From assembly GCA_030430755.1 (NCBI GenBank), contig JAUIKO010000003.1:1-64000 (forward strand): a stretch of 64,000 bases of DNA. The letters are read 5' to 3'. Shown here one piece after another: positions 55,592-64,000 of the stretch (positions are counted from its first letter, which is position 1; each line of letters begins with the position of its first letter). Made by a program: the position numbers and the translations under genes. This DNA is from Fimbriimonadia bacterium (GTDB lineage: Bacteria; Armatimonadota; Fimbriimonadia; Fimbriimonadales; Fimbriimonadaceae). The notes below the pieces were generated by a model that saw only the letters and a list, made by a program, of their open reading frames with translations, was not told the DNA's origin and did no database searches.

Positions 55592-56989
55592 TTATTTTCC
55601 AGGAATTCCAGGTTCTGTCAATTTAATGGGATCTAATATCTGATTTAATGTAGCTTCATCCATCAATTTTTCATCAAGAACAATTTCTGGAATCGACATC
55701 CCTTCTTTTAATGATTTTTTAACTACTCTGGATGCTTCTTGATAACCTATATAAGTATTTAAGGCTGTAGCCAATGAAGGAGATGTTTGAGCATAACGTG
55801 CACATCTTACTTCATCTGCAACAATGCCTTGAACGCAGTTTTTCGTAAAGGTATGCAAGGTGTTCGTAAGAATTTGCATCGCAAATCCACCACTGAAAAC
55901 CATAGAAGGCATCATAACATTTAATTCCAACTGCCCTGCTTGAACACAATAATCAATCGATTGACACTGACCTAATGCTTGAAATAAAACTAAATTTAAA
56001 TTCTCAGCCATCGATGGATTCACTTTACCAGGCATAATACTTGAACCTGGCTGAACTGCCGGAAGAGTAATTTCTGCAAGTCCTGTTAAAGGCCCCGAAG
56101 ACATGAGCCGAAGATCATTACTAATACGGGTTAACTCCAAACAGAGCATTCGAATTGCTGAAGCTAGTGCAGACATCGGAAATTGCGACTGCATGGACTC
56201 ACAGAGATCATCAGCATTCCTAAATGAAATGTTTAAATATTCTGATAATTCTTTAACTACTAATGCTCTATATTTGGGATGTGTATTCATACCAGTGCCT
56301 GCAGCACTTCCCCCAATTCCAAGCTCTTGCAATTCGTCTTCAGCAAAATGCATCCACTTTTTACATTTTTTCATGGCGTTTGCATATGCAGTAAATTCTT
56401 GACCTAGTCGAATAGGCACTGCATCCTGAAGATGGGTTCTTGCGGATTTTAAAATATGATTAAATTCATTTCCTTTCTCTCTCAAAGCATTCTCTAATTC
56501 ATCTACAGCGCTGCATAAATCTTTTAGCATAAGTCGAGAGAAAATTCTCATAGCTGTAGGAAAGGTATCGTTTGTCGACTGCCCATAATTGACATCATTA
56601 TTCGGGTTGACCAACTTATACTCACCTTTTTTCCCGCCTAATAGTTCTTCTGCTATATTAGCGAGAACTTCGTTGGTATTCATATTAAAGCTTGTACCTG
56701 CCCCCATATGAAAAACATCAACAGGAAATTGATCTCTATATTTCCCCGCTAGAACCTCATCTGCAGCCTGAATAATGGCGTTGCCAACCTTTTCATCTAG
56801 TAATCCAAGAGAAGTATTCGCACTCGCACAAGCTTTTTTAAGCATAACAAAAGCATCAATCATCTTAGGATGCTCTGTTAAACCACTAATTTGAAATAAA
56901 TTTCTACTCCTTTCAGCCTGACTACCCCAATAAACATCTGCTGGTACTTGAACATCCCCAAGACTATCTTTTTCTATTCGATATGACAT
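55592..56989 (-). CDS. Class II fumarase / aspartate ammonia-lyase family enzyme
   Basis: A 465-residue member of the fumarase/aspartase superfamily. Key elements: GAGTSFNMNTNEVLANIAEE (about residue 96), the substrate loop YGQSTNDTFPTA (about 138), the catalytic-base region ARTHLQDAVPIRLGQEF (about 185), and the mobile SS loop GSSIMPGKVNP (about 316) that carries the catalytic serine and lysine. The STN and DAVPIRLGQEF details lean toward aspartase, while the N-terminus (DSLGDVQVPADVYWGSQ) reads like fumarase. So it makes fumarate either from malate or from aspartate. An AAGGA site precedes the ATG. Confidence 0.88.
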   Translation of the reverse strand: MSYRIEKDSLGDVQVPADVYWGSQAERSRNLFQISGLTEHPKMIDAFVMLKKACASANTSLGLLDEKVGNAIIQAADEVLAGKYRDQFPVDVFHMGAGTSFNMNTNEVLANIAEELLGGKKGEYKLVNPNNDVNYGQSTNDTFPTAMRIFSRLMLKDLCSAVDELENALREKGNEFNHILKSARTHLQDAVPIRLGQEFTAYANAMKKCKKWMHFAEDELQELGIGGSAAGTGMNTHPKYRALVVKELSEYLNISFRNADDLCESMQSQFPMSALASAIRMLCLELTRISNDLRLMSSGPLTGLAEITLPAVQPGSSIMPGKVNPSMAENLNLVLFQALGQCQSIDYCVQAGQLELNVMMPSMVFSGGFAMQILTNTLHTFTKNCVQGIVADEVRCARYAQTSPSLATALNTYIGYQEASRVVKKSLKEGMSIPEIVLDEKLMDEATLNQILDPIKLTEPGIPGK

Positions 56990-57195
56990 TTTACTTTTCC
57001 TTAAAATAGATTAAAATTCTTTTATTCTTGTAATATATAATCAGAAAATATTTTACTTTTTTTATTGATAAATTCACCCGTTTTGCAATATTAATGCACT
57101 TTGTGGATAATTTGTTCAGTATATTCAAGTATAAAAACAAGAATATATATTTTTATGTAAATTGCACTCTTTAGACATGTAGAAACAGGGTACTG

Positions 57196-57224
57196 TTGAA
57201 TAACAAGTAATAATAAGGTAATAA
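57196..57224 (+). promoter_or_regulatory. Promoter of the pyrophosphatase gene
   Basis: TTGAAT and TAATAA are separated by 17 bases, a good -35/-10 pair. The start codon at 57248 is preceded by an AGGT ribosome site, so this gene has an ordinary short leader. Confidence 0.45.
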
Positions 57225-57247
57225 TATACTCTGTGATAGGTGTAAAT

Positions 57248-60200
57248 ATGAGTAAATCAAATACTTCGTTTACGAAGCTAAATATTCTATCATCATTCGT
57301 GCATAAATACAGGGCAAGCTCTGTACATAAGACCATGATGATAGCTATGTCGTTGTTTTTAAGTACTGCATCTCCAGTGCAGGCAGCCGGTGGAGAAAAT
57401 GTAGCCTTAAACTTTTCGAGTTCAGATCAAATAACCTTATATGTTTCTCTAGGTTTTGGAATTTTATCTCTACTGATCGGTTTATTTGTCTCAATGAGTG
57501 TACTTAAACAGAGCAGTGGAAGTAAAGCTATGCAAGATGTCTCGTCCGCGATTAAAGATGGGGCTATGGCTTATCTGAAAAAACAAGTTTCAGTCATGTC
57601 TTTAATGGTCGTTTTACTTGCTATTGGGCTATTTGGACTCTACCAAGGCACGTATGGGTTCGCAACGGCATTAAAAGTGTCTTTAACGTTCACGTTTGGT
57701 GTTGCAGCATCATACCTTGCGGGTTATATTGGCATGCTTATGGCTGTAAATGGAAATGTACGAACAGCACATGCCGCCATTACTAGCTATAAATTATCTT
57801 TGGAAACAGCTTTTAGAAGTGGATCTGTAGCAGGACTTGCAACAGTTGGTATGGGATTGATTGGAGCCTCTTTAATCTTTCTTTTGGGTGGCAACGATGC
57901 CGTTCTCATGCTAGTAGGCTTTGGATTTGGTGGATCTCTGGCAGCACTTTTCATGCGAGTAGGTGGAGGGATTTACACGAAAGCGGCAGACGTTGGAGCA
58001 GACTTAGTTGGTAAAGTTGAAGCAGGAATTCCTGAAGATGACCCTAGAAACCCTGCTACTATTGCGGATAATGTTGGAGATAACGTTGGAGACTGTGCAG
58101 GTATGGCTGCAGACGTTTTTGAATCCTACGTTGTTACTCTCCTTGCTGCAATTGTATTAGGTGCTGCAACATCGGAAATTTTTGATCAATCCATTTGGAT
58201 GAAATTAGTTCTGTTTCCTTTTATGATTAAAGGAATTGGAATAATAGCTTCTATAGCAGGCATTTTAACCTTTAGTGGGAAAGAGGATTTAAACTCAGAT
58301 CCTTTAAGCTCTATCCGGTCCGGATTTAAAAAAGCAGTCATAGTCTGTTTGTTAGGATCAGGTGTAGCCTCTTGGTATATGTTTGATGGACAAAAAAATG
58401 GAGTGACAACGGATACATTAACACACCATTCCCATATTATTAAATCAGACCTAGAGCAGGTTCTAGATGTCAAGCATCAGTTAGCAAAACATCATCATAC
58501 ATCTGTTGATAAAATAACGGTTGATAAACTCATCAATCACCCTAAGATTAAAGAAGCTAAACTTTCTCATCCTGATATGAACGAGTACTTAAATTATCTT
58601 GTAAGTATCGATTCTATTGACAAAGTCTCAACTATTAATTTAAAGGATTATCAAAAAGTAAATCCAGATGGATCAGACACTCTTTTAGAGAGCTATAGTG
58701 TTCCTACTCAGAAAAACGGTAAGGATTTGCAGTTTATTAATCTGGGACAAATGCTTAAAAATAATGAGATTAAATGTTATCATGTAGGAGTTAAACAGAA
58801 CTCTACTGAGAAAGATGGTAAATTAACTCAAGCTCCAAAAGAAAACTTTCATTTTTTAATTCAGTCTCATGATGCTATTCAGAAGTTAATAGATAGCAAA
58901 AACACTCATCCTAACGCATCCTTGAGAGTTATTAAAAAATACGATGTTCACCCATATGTTGGAAAAAACAACACCCTTCTTCTTGCAGTATCTGGTTTAT
59001 CTAAATCCGATTTAAGAAAAGGTATTGAACCAATGCAGATATTAAGAGGTACCTCTGTAGAACTTCAAAAGTTATACGAAGAAGCTGTTAAGAATAAAAG
59101 CTATCAACCTCTTCAACAACGTATGACAGCAGTTGATACTTCCATGCTAGAATTTAATACTATTGCATGGTGGAGATTTTATGCTTGTATCGTATTTGGA
59201 ATATTCATGGCTTTTGCTATTGAATTATTGACAGACTATTATGTATCAACAAAAAGAAAACCTGTTCAAGAGGTTGCTGGTGTCTCTACTGCGGGAGCTG
59301 CACCCATGCTTATCCAAGGCTTCTCATACGCTCAAGAATCTAGCGTATTCTCTGTATTTACTATTGTAGCGTCGCTAATAGCTCCTATGGTTATCTTCCC
59401 TCCTGCTGAGTTCGGAGGATACATCCTGAGTCTTTACGGTATAGCCTTGGTTGGTCTAGGTTTATTAAGTACAACTGGTTATATCCTTGCCATGGATACC
59501 TTCGGCCCTATTTCAGATAATGCTCAAGGAGTGTTTGAGATGTCTGGTGCTGGTAAAGATAATCCAGAAGCGGCTAGAGCTGTTGGGCTTTTAGACGCTG
59601 CAGGAAACACAACAAAAGCACTGACCAAAGGATTTGCTATTGCAACCGCAGTTGTTGCCTCGATAGCTTTATTCCAGTCCTATATCAAAGATACACATTT
59701 AGAAAATATTGGCATCCAAGCGAATGTACCAGAAATTTTCATGGGAATATTACTAGGAGGAGCTACTCCATACTTATTCTCTGCATTTTCTATTAGTGCA
59801 GTTGGTAGAGCAGCATTCCATTTAATTGCAGAAGTCCGCAGGCAATTTAAAGCTGATCCAGGAATTATGGAAGGTACTAGTAAACCAAATTATGGTAAAT
59901 GTGTTGAAATCGTTACTGCTGCAGCCCAAAAAGAACTTTTAGGACCAGCGATTTTAGCAATCTTTATGCCAATAGCAGTAGGATTTGGATTTTCCATTGG
60001 TAAAGACCCTGTCCTTATCGCAGGCGAACGATTCAACTTAGTAGGTGCACAAGCTTTAGGTGGGTTCTTGATAGGAGCTATTGTAAGCGGTCAATTATTA
60101 GCCGTTTTCCTCGCAAATGCTGGTGGTATGTGGGATAATGCTAAGAAGCTTATTGAAGATGGTTTCCACGGAGGAAAAGGTAGCGAAGCTCATAAAGCAA

Positions 60201-60448
60201 GTGTTGTCTGTGATACTGTAGGAGATCCATTCAAAGACACTGCAGGACCTGCGTTAAATCCACTTATTAAAGTAATGAATCTTGTTGCCGTGTTACTAGC
60301 ACCAATTATTGTTCAACCGTTAGGTACAAGTGTTTTAATAGGTGTAACGGGGATTTCTATCCTCTTCCTTATCGGAGCTATGGCTGCTTCTAAAAAAGGT
60401 TCCATGAGTGAACACTTTAATGCCATGAACCAAGAAAAAGAATCCTAG
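57248..60448 (+). CDS. hppA: Membrane-bound proton-translocating pyrophosphatase with large extra domain
   Basis: Splits pyrophosphate and pumps ions across the cytoplasmic membrane. Catalytic motifs are DVGADLVGKVE, ADNVGDNVGDCAGMAAD, DTFGPISDNAQGVFEMSG and DTVGDPFKDTAGPALNP, with about 16 spans. The GNTTK site carries lysine, which marks the potassium-independent, proton-pumping class. At 1066 residues it is about 300 longer than usual. Extra parts are an N-terminal 55-residue segment with a signal-like helix ending SPVQAAG, and a polar domain at residues 382-638 between spans 8 and 9, on the outside by the family topology. The ATG at 57248 is chosen over an upstream GTG because AGGT precedes it. 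Confidence 0.93.
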   Translation: MSKSNTSFTKLNILSSFVHKYRASSVHKTMMIAMSLFLSTASPVQAAGGENVALNFSSSDQITLYVSLGFGILSLLIGLFVSMSVLKQSSGSKAMQDVSSAIKDGAMAYLKKQVSVMSLMVVLLAIGLFGLYQGTYGFATALKVSLTFTFGVAASYLAGYIGMLMAVNGNVRTAHAAITSYKLSLETAFRSGSVAGLATVGMGLIGASLIFLLGGNDAVLMLVGFGFGGSLAALFMRVGGGIYTKAADVGADLVGKVEAGIPEDDPRNPATIADNVGDNVGDCAGMAADVFESYVVTLLAAIVLGAATSEIFDQSIWMKLVLFPFMIKGIGIIASIAGILTFSGKEDLNSDPLSSIRSGFKKAVIVCLLGSGVASWYMFDGQKNGVTTDTLTHHSHIIKSDLEQVLDVKHQLAKHHHTSVDKITVDKLINHPKIKEAKLSHPDMNEYLNYLVSIDSIDKVSTINLKDYQKVNPDGSDTLLESYSVPTQKNGKDLQFINLGQMLKNNEIKCYHVGVKQNSTEKDGKLTQAPKENFHFLIQSHDAIQKLIDSKNTHPNASLRVIKKYDVHPYVGKNNTLLLAVSGLSKSDLRKGIEPMQILRGTSVELQKLYEEAVKNKSYQPLQQRMTAVDTSMLEFNTIAWWRFYACIVFGIFMAFAIELLTDYYVSTKRKPVQEVAGVSTAGAAPMLIQGFSYAQESSVFSVFTIVASLIAPMVIFPPAEFGGYILSLYGIALVGLGLLSTTGYILAMDTFGPISDNAQGVFEMSGAGKDNPEAARAVGLLDAAGNTTKALTKGFAIATAVVASIALFQSYIKDTHLENIGIQANVPEIFMGILLGGATPYLFSAFSISAVGRAAFHLIAEVRRQFKADPGIMEGTSKPNYGKCVEIVTAAAQKELLGPAILAIFMPIAVGFGFSIGKDPVLIAGERFNLVGAQALGGFLIGAIVSGQLLAVFLANAGGMWDNAKKLIEDGFHGGKGSEAHKASVVCDTVGDPFKDTAGPALNPLIKVMNLVAVLLAPIIVQPLGTSVLIGVTGISILFLIGAMAASKKGSMSEHFNAMNQEKES

Positions 60449-60483
60449 TTTCTGATAGAAAATAAGAATAAATATTAAAAACT

Positions 60484-60522
60484 AAAAAAAGATGATAGAT
60501 AAATTTCTATCATCTTTTTTTT
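60484..60522 (+). terminator. Rho-independent terminator of hppA, probably bidirectional
   Basis: Stem AAAAAAGATGATAGA with loop TAAATT, followed by a T-run on the plus strand. The A-run before the stem gives a T-run on the minus strand, so it can also end the convergent lipoprotein gene. Confidence 0.85.
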
Positions 60523-60583
60523 CTATATCTTCATGAGTTTTAATATATTTTATATGGTTTTGTAGCTAATAGTGTGCATTATT

Positions 60584-62155
60584 CTAAGCACCGCTACCTT
60601 CACCATTAGCACTAGAATCACTTGAAGTTTCTACTTCTACTTCTGCAAAAGCTAATGTAGCTTCTCTAATTGCTTTTAACATACTAAATATTTCATCTTT
60701 TTTAGTATTAAACTTAGCTACTGCGGCTACATATTTTTCTGCTACTTCTCTTTCTTTTCCTACAAGATCTGCTAACTTTTTATCTTTAAGTTTTTCTTGA
60801 TTTTCTTTAGCTTTTTTAGCTCTTTCTGCCGCATTTGCAGAAGAATCCTGTCCTTGTTCGGATGCATTCTCATTTACAACTTCTTCTGAACCGGTTGAAT
60901 CATCACCTGATTTCACTTCAACTTGCGTTCCACCTTCACTATTGGATCCTGTTTCGCCGGAATTATCATCAAGCGATTCTACTCCAACTTGCGTTCCACC
61001 TTGACTATCAGATCCTGTTTCGCCGGTAATAGTCATATGTCCATCACTTTTGTCAACACCTTTATCTGCCATTTTTTCTTTATCTTCAGCAGTTGTTGTT
61101 TCCATGGTTACTTCACCAGGTTTGTCATTACCACTAACAGGAGTTGGTTCTTCTTTCTTTTCTTCAGTGACATCTTTTTTTGCTTCTTCAGAATCTGTTG
61201 TCGTTTCTGTACTAGCATCACCAGAGCCAGATGCCGTTTCTAAGTTTAAAACTTCTTCTTCTTTTGTATCAACAGAACCACTTGAATCACCTAAGCTTAA
61301 TCCACTTTCTTCTTTAGTATCACCAGAGTTTGTTGTTGTGTCACCTAAACTGATTCCTGTTTCAGCACTTGCATCACCAGAATCATTGGAAGTAGCTACT
61401 CCGCCTAAGTCTAAACCACCTTCAGCACTAGCATCACCAGAACCTGATAAATCACCTAAACTTAATCCACTTTCTTCTTTAGTATCACCAGAGTTTGTTG
61501 TTGTGTCACCTAAACTGATTCCTGTTTCAGCACTTGTATCACCAGAATCATTGGAAGTAGCTGCTCCGCCTAAGTCTAAACCACCTTCAGCACTAGCATC
61601 ACCAGAACCTGATAAATCACCTAAACTTAATCCACTTTCTTCTTTAGTATCACCAGAACCACTTCCATCGCCTAAACTGATTCCAGTTTCAGCACTAGCA
61701 TCACCTAGGCTTAATCCAGTATCTGCACTTGAATCGCCTAAACTGATTCCAGTTTCAGCAGTAGCATTACCAGAGTCACTAGAATCATCTAGGTTTAATC
61801 CAGTATCTGCACTGGCATCACCAGAACCTGATGAATCACCTAAATTTAATCCAGTATCTGCACTGACATCACCAGAACCGGTTGTGGAGTCGCCTAAACT
61901 GATTCCACTTTCTTCTTTTGCATCACCGGAACCACTCGTGTCACCACCTAAAAATAGTTCATCTGAACCACTAGTATTATTAGAATCAGTTCCACCTAGC
62001 ATGCTCATTAAATCGCCTAGCGTATCATCCTCTACTCTAGTAGAATAACCCGCTATACTAGACTTACCTGCATTAGATCCTCCACAACCTGTTAATGCTA
62101 CTGCTGCTGCTAAACCAAATAAAGGTAAACTGTACTTCTTTGCAAATTGTTTCAT
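60584..62155 (-). CDS. Repetitive acidic surface lipoprotein
   Basis: Lipoprotein signal LFGLAAAVALTGCGGS with lipidated cysteine at residue 23 and a good GGAGA ribosome site. Residues about 55-310 consist of repeats of the theme SGD-x-x-AETG(I/L)SLGD, rich in Ser, Gly, Asp and Thr. They include two nearly identical 55-residue units and part of a third. Residues 310-440 are an acidic Glu/Thr-rich stretch with two similar GETGS-x-S-x-GGTQV motifs. The last 90 residues are a charged helix (AERAKKAKENQEKLKDKKLAD). Low-complexity, anchored and extended, it is a likely surface stalk or adhesin-like protein, prone to length variation. Confidence 0.8.
   Translation of the reverse strand: MKQFAKKYSLPLFGLAAAVALTGCGGSNAGKSSIAGYSTRVEDDTLGDLMSMLGGTDSNNTSGSDELFLGGDTSGSGDAKEESGISLGDSTTGSGDVSADTGLNLGDSSGSGDASADTGLNLDDSSDSGNATAETGISLGDSSADTGLSLGDASAETGISLGDGSGSGDTKEESGLSLGDLSGSGDASAEGGLDLGGAATSNDSGDTSAETGISLGDTTTNSGDTKEESGLSLGDLSGSGDASAEGGLDLGGVATSNDSGDASAETGISLGDTTTNSGDTKEESGLSLGDSSGSVDTKEEEVLNLETASGSGDASTETTTDSEEAKKDVTEEKKEEPTPVSGNDKPGEVTMETTTAEDKEKMADKGVDKSDGHMTITGETGSDSQGGTQVGVESLDDNSGETGSNSEGGTQVEVKSGDDSTGSEEVVNENASEQGQDSSANAAERAKKAKENQEKLKDKKLADLVGKEREVAEKYVAAVAKFNTKKDEIFSMLKAIREATLAFAEVEVETSSDSSANGEGSGA
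61290..61660. repeat. 165-bp tandem repeats in the surface lipoprotein gene
   Basis: Blocks beginning near 61291, 61456 and 61621 repeat with an exact offset of 165 bases (55 codons): two full copies with few differences and a partial third. Shorter repeats of 30-45 bases with the same theme continue to about 61930. The period is a multiple of three, so gain or loss of units keeps the frame. Confidence 0.85.
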
Positions 62156-62347
62156 ATATATTTCTCCAAATTAATCCTATATAACATTAAAGTATTATAT
62201 GATAAATACTTATCTACTCATGATTATTGGAGCTGATATCTAATTCCGCACAACCTATCTCAATTTTCTTGCTTTTGGCGAAATATCTCGTAATACTTTC
62301 AGCTAGATAGAAATCACAAAAATCTAGTAACATTTAACTAGGACGTT

Positions 62348-63469
62348 ATGATAGATAATATAAAAAAAGGACCGGTGCTTGTCGCTATGTCTGGTGGAGT
62401 AGATAGTAGTGTAGTAGCAGCTATACTTAAAGACCAGGGATATGATGTAATTGGAATGACCATGCAAATATGGCAAGAATCTCAAGTTGATCCTCGAAAA
62501 AACGGGTGTTGTTCATTGGGAGCAGTTGAAGATGCTAGGCGAGTTGCAAGAAAACTCAATATTCCATTTTATGTTGTCAATTATAAGGACGAATTTAAAA
62601 AAGACGTCATCGATTATTTTATTGAAGAATACGCCAACGGGCGAACTCCTAATCCGTGTGTAGAATGTAATCGAAAAGTTAAATTTGATCATCTTTACAA
62701 AAAAATGAAAGAACTTGGCTGTACACATCTTGCTACAGGGCATTATGCTTCAATTGTACATCATCCAGACACAGATTCTTATCACTTAAAACGCTCTAAA
62801 AATACTGCAAAAGACCAGAGTTATGTTCTGTATTCTTTAAATCAACAGATGTTATCATCTATTTTATTTCCTCTTGGAGAGATGGAAAATAAAGAAGATA
62901 TTAGAAAGTTAGCTGAACACTACCAACTTCCTGTTGCAAGAAAACCTGATTCTCAGGAAATATGTTTTGTCAGTGAAGCTGGCGGATATTCAGAATTTCT
63001 TAAAAAGAATAGACCAGAGCTGTTTAAAGATCAAGGAGATTTAGTAAATACCAAAGGGGAAAAAATCGGATCTCACCAAGGAACCTCAAAATATACGATA
63101 GGACAACGAAAAGGAATAGGTGTGTCTGGACCGAAACCTCTTTATGTTATCGATATTAAACCCAAAATCAATCAGATCGTTATTGGGGAAAAAGAAAATC
63201 TCAAAACAAGAAAAGTTCTTATCGATCAGGTTCATATCACTATACCAAAAGACCAACTTCCTTTAAAGGTAACCGCGAAAATAAGGTACAACATGACACC
63301 TGCTCCAGCAACATTATATTGTATAAATAATGAAACCTATTTAGAGTTTGATGAAGATGTCAGTGCTCCGACACCTGGACAGATTGCTGTGGCTTACAAT
63401 GAATTTGATATCGTAATTGCTGGCGGTATCATAGAGAAATCACCATCCACCCACTCTTATTTAAGCTAA
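62348..63469 (+). CDS. mnmA: tRNA-specific 2-thiouridylase MnmA
   Basis: Adds sulfur to U34 of tRNA-Lys, Glu and Gln. The PP-loop ATP site AMSGGVDSSV lies at residue 13. The first catalytic cysteine is in TPNPCVECNRKVKF (about residue 102) and the second in SQEICFVSE (about 200), which form the persulfide relay. GTSKYTIGQRKGIGV is the tRNA-binding signature. At 373 residues it is full length. A CTAGGA site precedes the ATG. Sulfur would come from the cysteine desulfurase at 25962, directly or through Tus-type carriers not seen here. Confidence 0.96.
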   Translation: MIDNIKKGPVLVAMSGGVDSSVVAAILKDQGYDVIGMTMQIWQESQVDPRKNGCCSLGAVEDARRVARKLNIPFYVVNYKDEFKKDVIDYFIEEYANGRTPNPCVECNRKVKFDHLYKKMKELGCTHLATGHYASIVHHPDTDSYHLKRSKNTAKDQSYVLYSLNQQMLSSILFPLGEMENKEDIRKLAEHYQLPVARKPDSQEICFVSEAGGYSEFLKKNRPELFKDQGDLVNTKGEKIGSHQGTSKYTIGQRKGIGVSGPKPLYVIDIKPKINQIVIGEKENLKTRKVLIDQVHITIPKDQLPLKVTAKIRYNMTPAPATLYCINNETYLEFDEDVSAPTPGQIAVAYNEFDIVIAGGIIEKSPSTHSYLS

Positions 63470-63471
63470 AT

Positions 63472-63517
63472 ATTTCAGCTCCGAGTGATTCTTATTATTC
63501 TCTGGAGCTGAAATGGT
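63472..63517 (+). terminator. Rho-independent terminator of mnmA
   Basis: 11-bp stem ATTTCAGCTCC with a long AT-rich loop and GGAGCTGAAAT, then GGTTTTT on the plus strand. Confidence 0.75.
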
Positions 63518-63522
63518 TTTTA

Positions 63523-64000
63523 CTACATCTGAATAGGCAAACGTTCTTCAGCTTTCTGAATACAATGCAGCAATCGTTCACAATGTTGTATAGAAATCTC
63601 ATTTAACTTTTTCTTTTTATCACTTTTGAGTATGTTCTGAAGATTTCTTTTCAATTTCTTTATCTCTTTGTGGAAACATAGCTCCAGTTCAGATAACGTA
63701 GGGGTTATTCCCTTACCCCAGAAAGAGCTCCATACCGATAACATCTGAGATAAAGTTATATTCTGTGTATCACGACGAATATCTGTTATATTTTTCTTAT
63801 GGAATATCTCTTGAAAAACAGCTTCAGAAATACCACTGACATGTTCATTCACTGAATAATAATCCTTTCCTAGCGGCTTAATCATAAACTGCGTTTCTAT
63901 TATCTGAGCTACTTTTTCGCAAGATAATAAGTCTCTTATAATGGAGCCTGTAATACATTGCAAGGTATGCCTCGGGTTTGGTGACCAGAGATGATCTCTA
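63523..64000 (-). CDS. C-terminal part of a large protein, possibly a zinc-dependent metalloprotease (DUF4953-like)
   Basis: The frame stays open through the right window edge, so only the last 158 residues are seen. The TTG at 63963 is not a credible start. The order of elements, a helix with IIRDLLSCEKVAQIIE, then YYSVNEHVSGISEAVFQEIF, DIRRDTQN and a closing helix with QHCERLLHCI, resembles the C-terminal region of large zinc-dependent metalloproteases with DUF4953, where a Y-x-V-x-E helix is followed by an RR-x-x-Q helix. The HExxH catalytic part would lie outside the window. This is a pattern-level guess. Confidence 0.4.
   Translation of the reverse strand, partial: RDHLWSPNPRHTLQCITGSIIRDLLSCEKVAQIIETQFMIKPLGKDYYSVNEHVSGISEAVFQEIFHKKNITDIRRDTQNITLSQMLSVWSSFWGKGITPTLSELELCFHKEIKKLKRNLQNILKSDKKKKLNEISIQHCERLLHCIQKAEERLPIQM

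Noticed and set aside
57091-57336. Small minus-strand open frame upstream of hppA
   Set aside because: It overlaps the hppA promoter and start and has no ribosome site or recognisable sequence.
57248-60448. Sodium-pumping, potassium-dependent pyrophosphatase
   Set aside because: The residue after GNTT is lysine, the known mark of potassium-independent, proton-pumping enzymes.
61050-62048. Long plus-strand open frame (332 codons) opposite the surface lipoprotein gene
   Set aside because: It arises because the repeat period is a multiple of three, so the absence of stops is copied in the antisense frame. It has no start site or sensible composition.

Overview
The window is AT-rich (about two-thirds A+T by eye), densely coded bacterial chromosome read with the standard code. 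It has single-copy housekeeping genes (pheST, gyrA, serS, hemW, fabD, fabG, rpsR, rpmB, ftsZ, murB, thrS, mnmA, a Xer recombinase and one tRNA-Leu). Mixed in are many secreted or lipid-anchored proteins with no recognisable family. FtsZ and MurB show a peptidoglycan-dividing cell. The DUF3084 protein, the APC permease followed by a STAS/USP-like partner, and the superoxide dismutase subtype recall Terrabacteria-type lineages (Armatimonadota, Chloroflexota, Deinococcota, Bacillota). I cannot place the phylum from sequence alone. Low GC, secreted leucine-rich-repeat protein, repetitive surface lipoproteins, orphan transporter parts and scattered operons suggest a host-associated, partly reduced genome; this is inference.

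Layout. 1-5.7 kb: a cut-off glycosyltransferase, a HAD phosphatase, a secreted protein and a double-length MFS-like membrane protein. 5.8-7.4 kb: an AbiEi/AbiEii-type toxin-antitoxin pair. 7.5-12.5 kb (minus): pheS-pheT followed by two nucleoside-type ABC permeases without their ATPase. 12.7-15.4 kb: APC permease plus STAS/USP-like protein. 15.4-21.6 kb (minus): LRR protein, repeat lipoprotein, HMG-CoA lyase, biotin carrier protein, class I glutamine-amidotransferase-like hydrolase and a lipoyl E2. 21.8-30.3 kb (plus): superoxide dismutase, three unknown small proteins, CPBP protease, cysteine desulfurase, peptide-binding lipoprotein and AraC-type regulator. 30.3-43.3 kb: gyrA, secreted unknowns, Xer, DUF3084 protein, serS with a partner, hemW, fabG-fabD. 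43.3-48.9 kb: rpsR, tdh, rpmB, tRNA-Leu, ABC-F and a frameshifted small lipoprotein. 48.9-57 kb: ftsZ, an unknown exported protein, murB, thrS, MATE exporter and a fumarase/aspartase. 57-64 kb: a membrane pyrophosphatase with a large extra domain, a highly repetitive surface lipoprotein, mnmA and the end of a possible metalloprotease.

How the genes work together. Several encoded functions fit a cell living on imported amino acids and peptides: APC permease, peptide-binding lipoprotein, threonine dehydrogenase, biotin carrier plus HMG-CoA lyase (last steps of leucine breakdown), E2 and fumarase/aspartase. The pyrophosphatase would couple the pyrophosphate released by biosynthesis to ion pumping.

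Most notable signals. (1) A recurring promoter -10 box (TANNNT) 6-8 bases before the start codon of about ten genes with no ribosome binding site, which points to widespread leaderless mRNAs. (2) A roughly 257-residue predicted extracytoplasmic domain inserted in the pyrophosphatase. (3) Loss of accessory domains from PheT (OB fold) and ThrS (TGS). (4) Seven helically phased 11-bp repeats directly upstream of the biotin carrier gene. (5) In-frame tandem repeats in two lipoproteins and an A-tract frameshift in a third. I see no CRISPR array, insertion sequence or prophage, and no clear multi-gene system that is wholly new.
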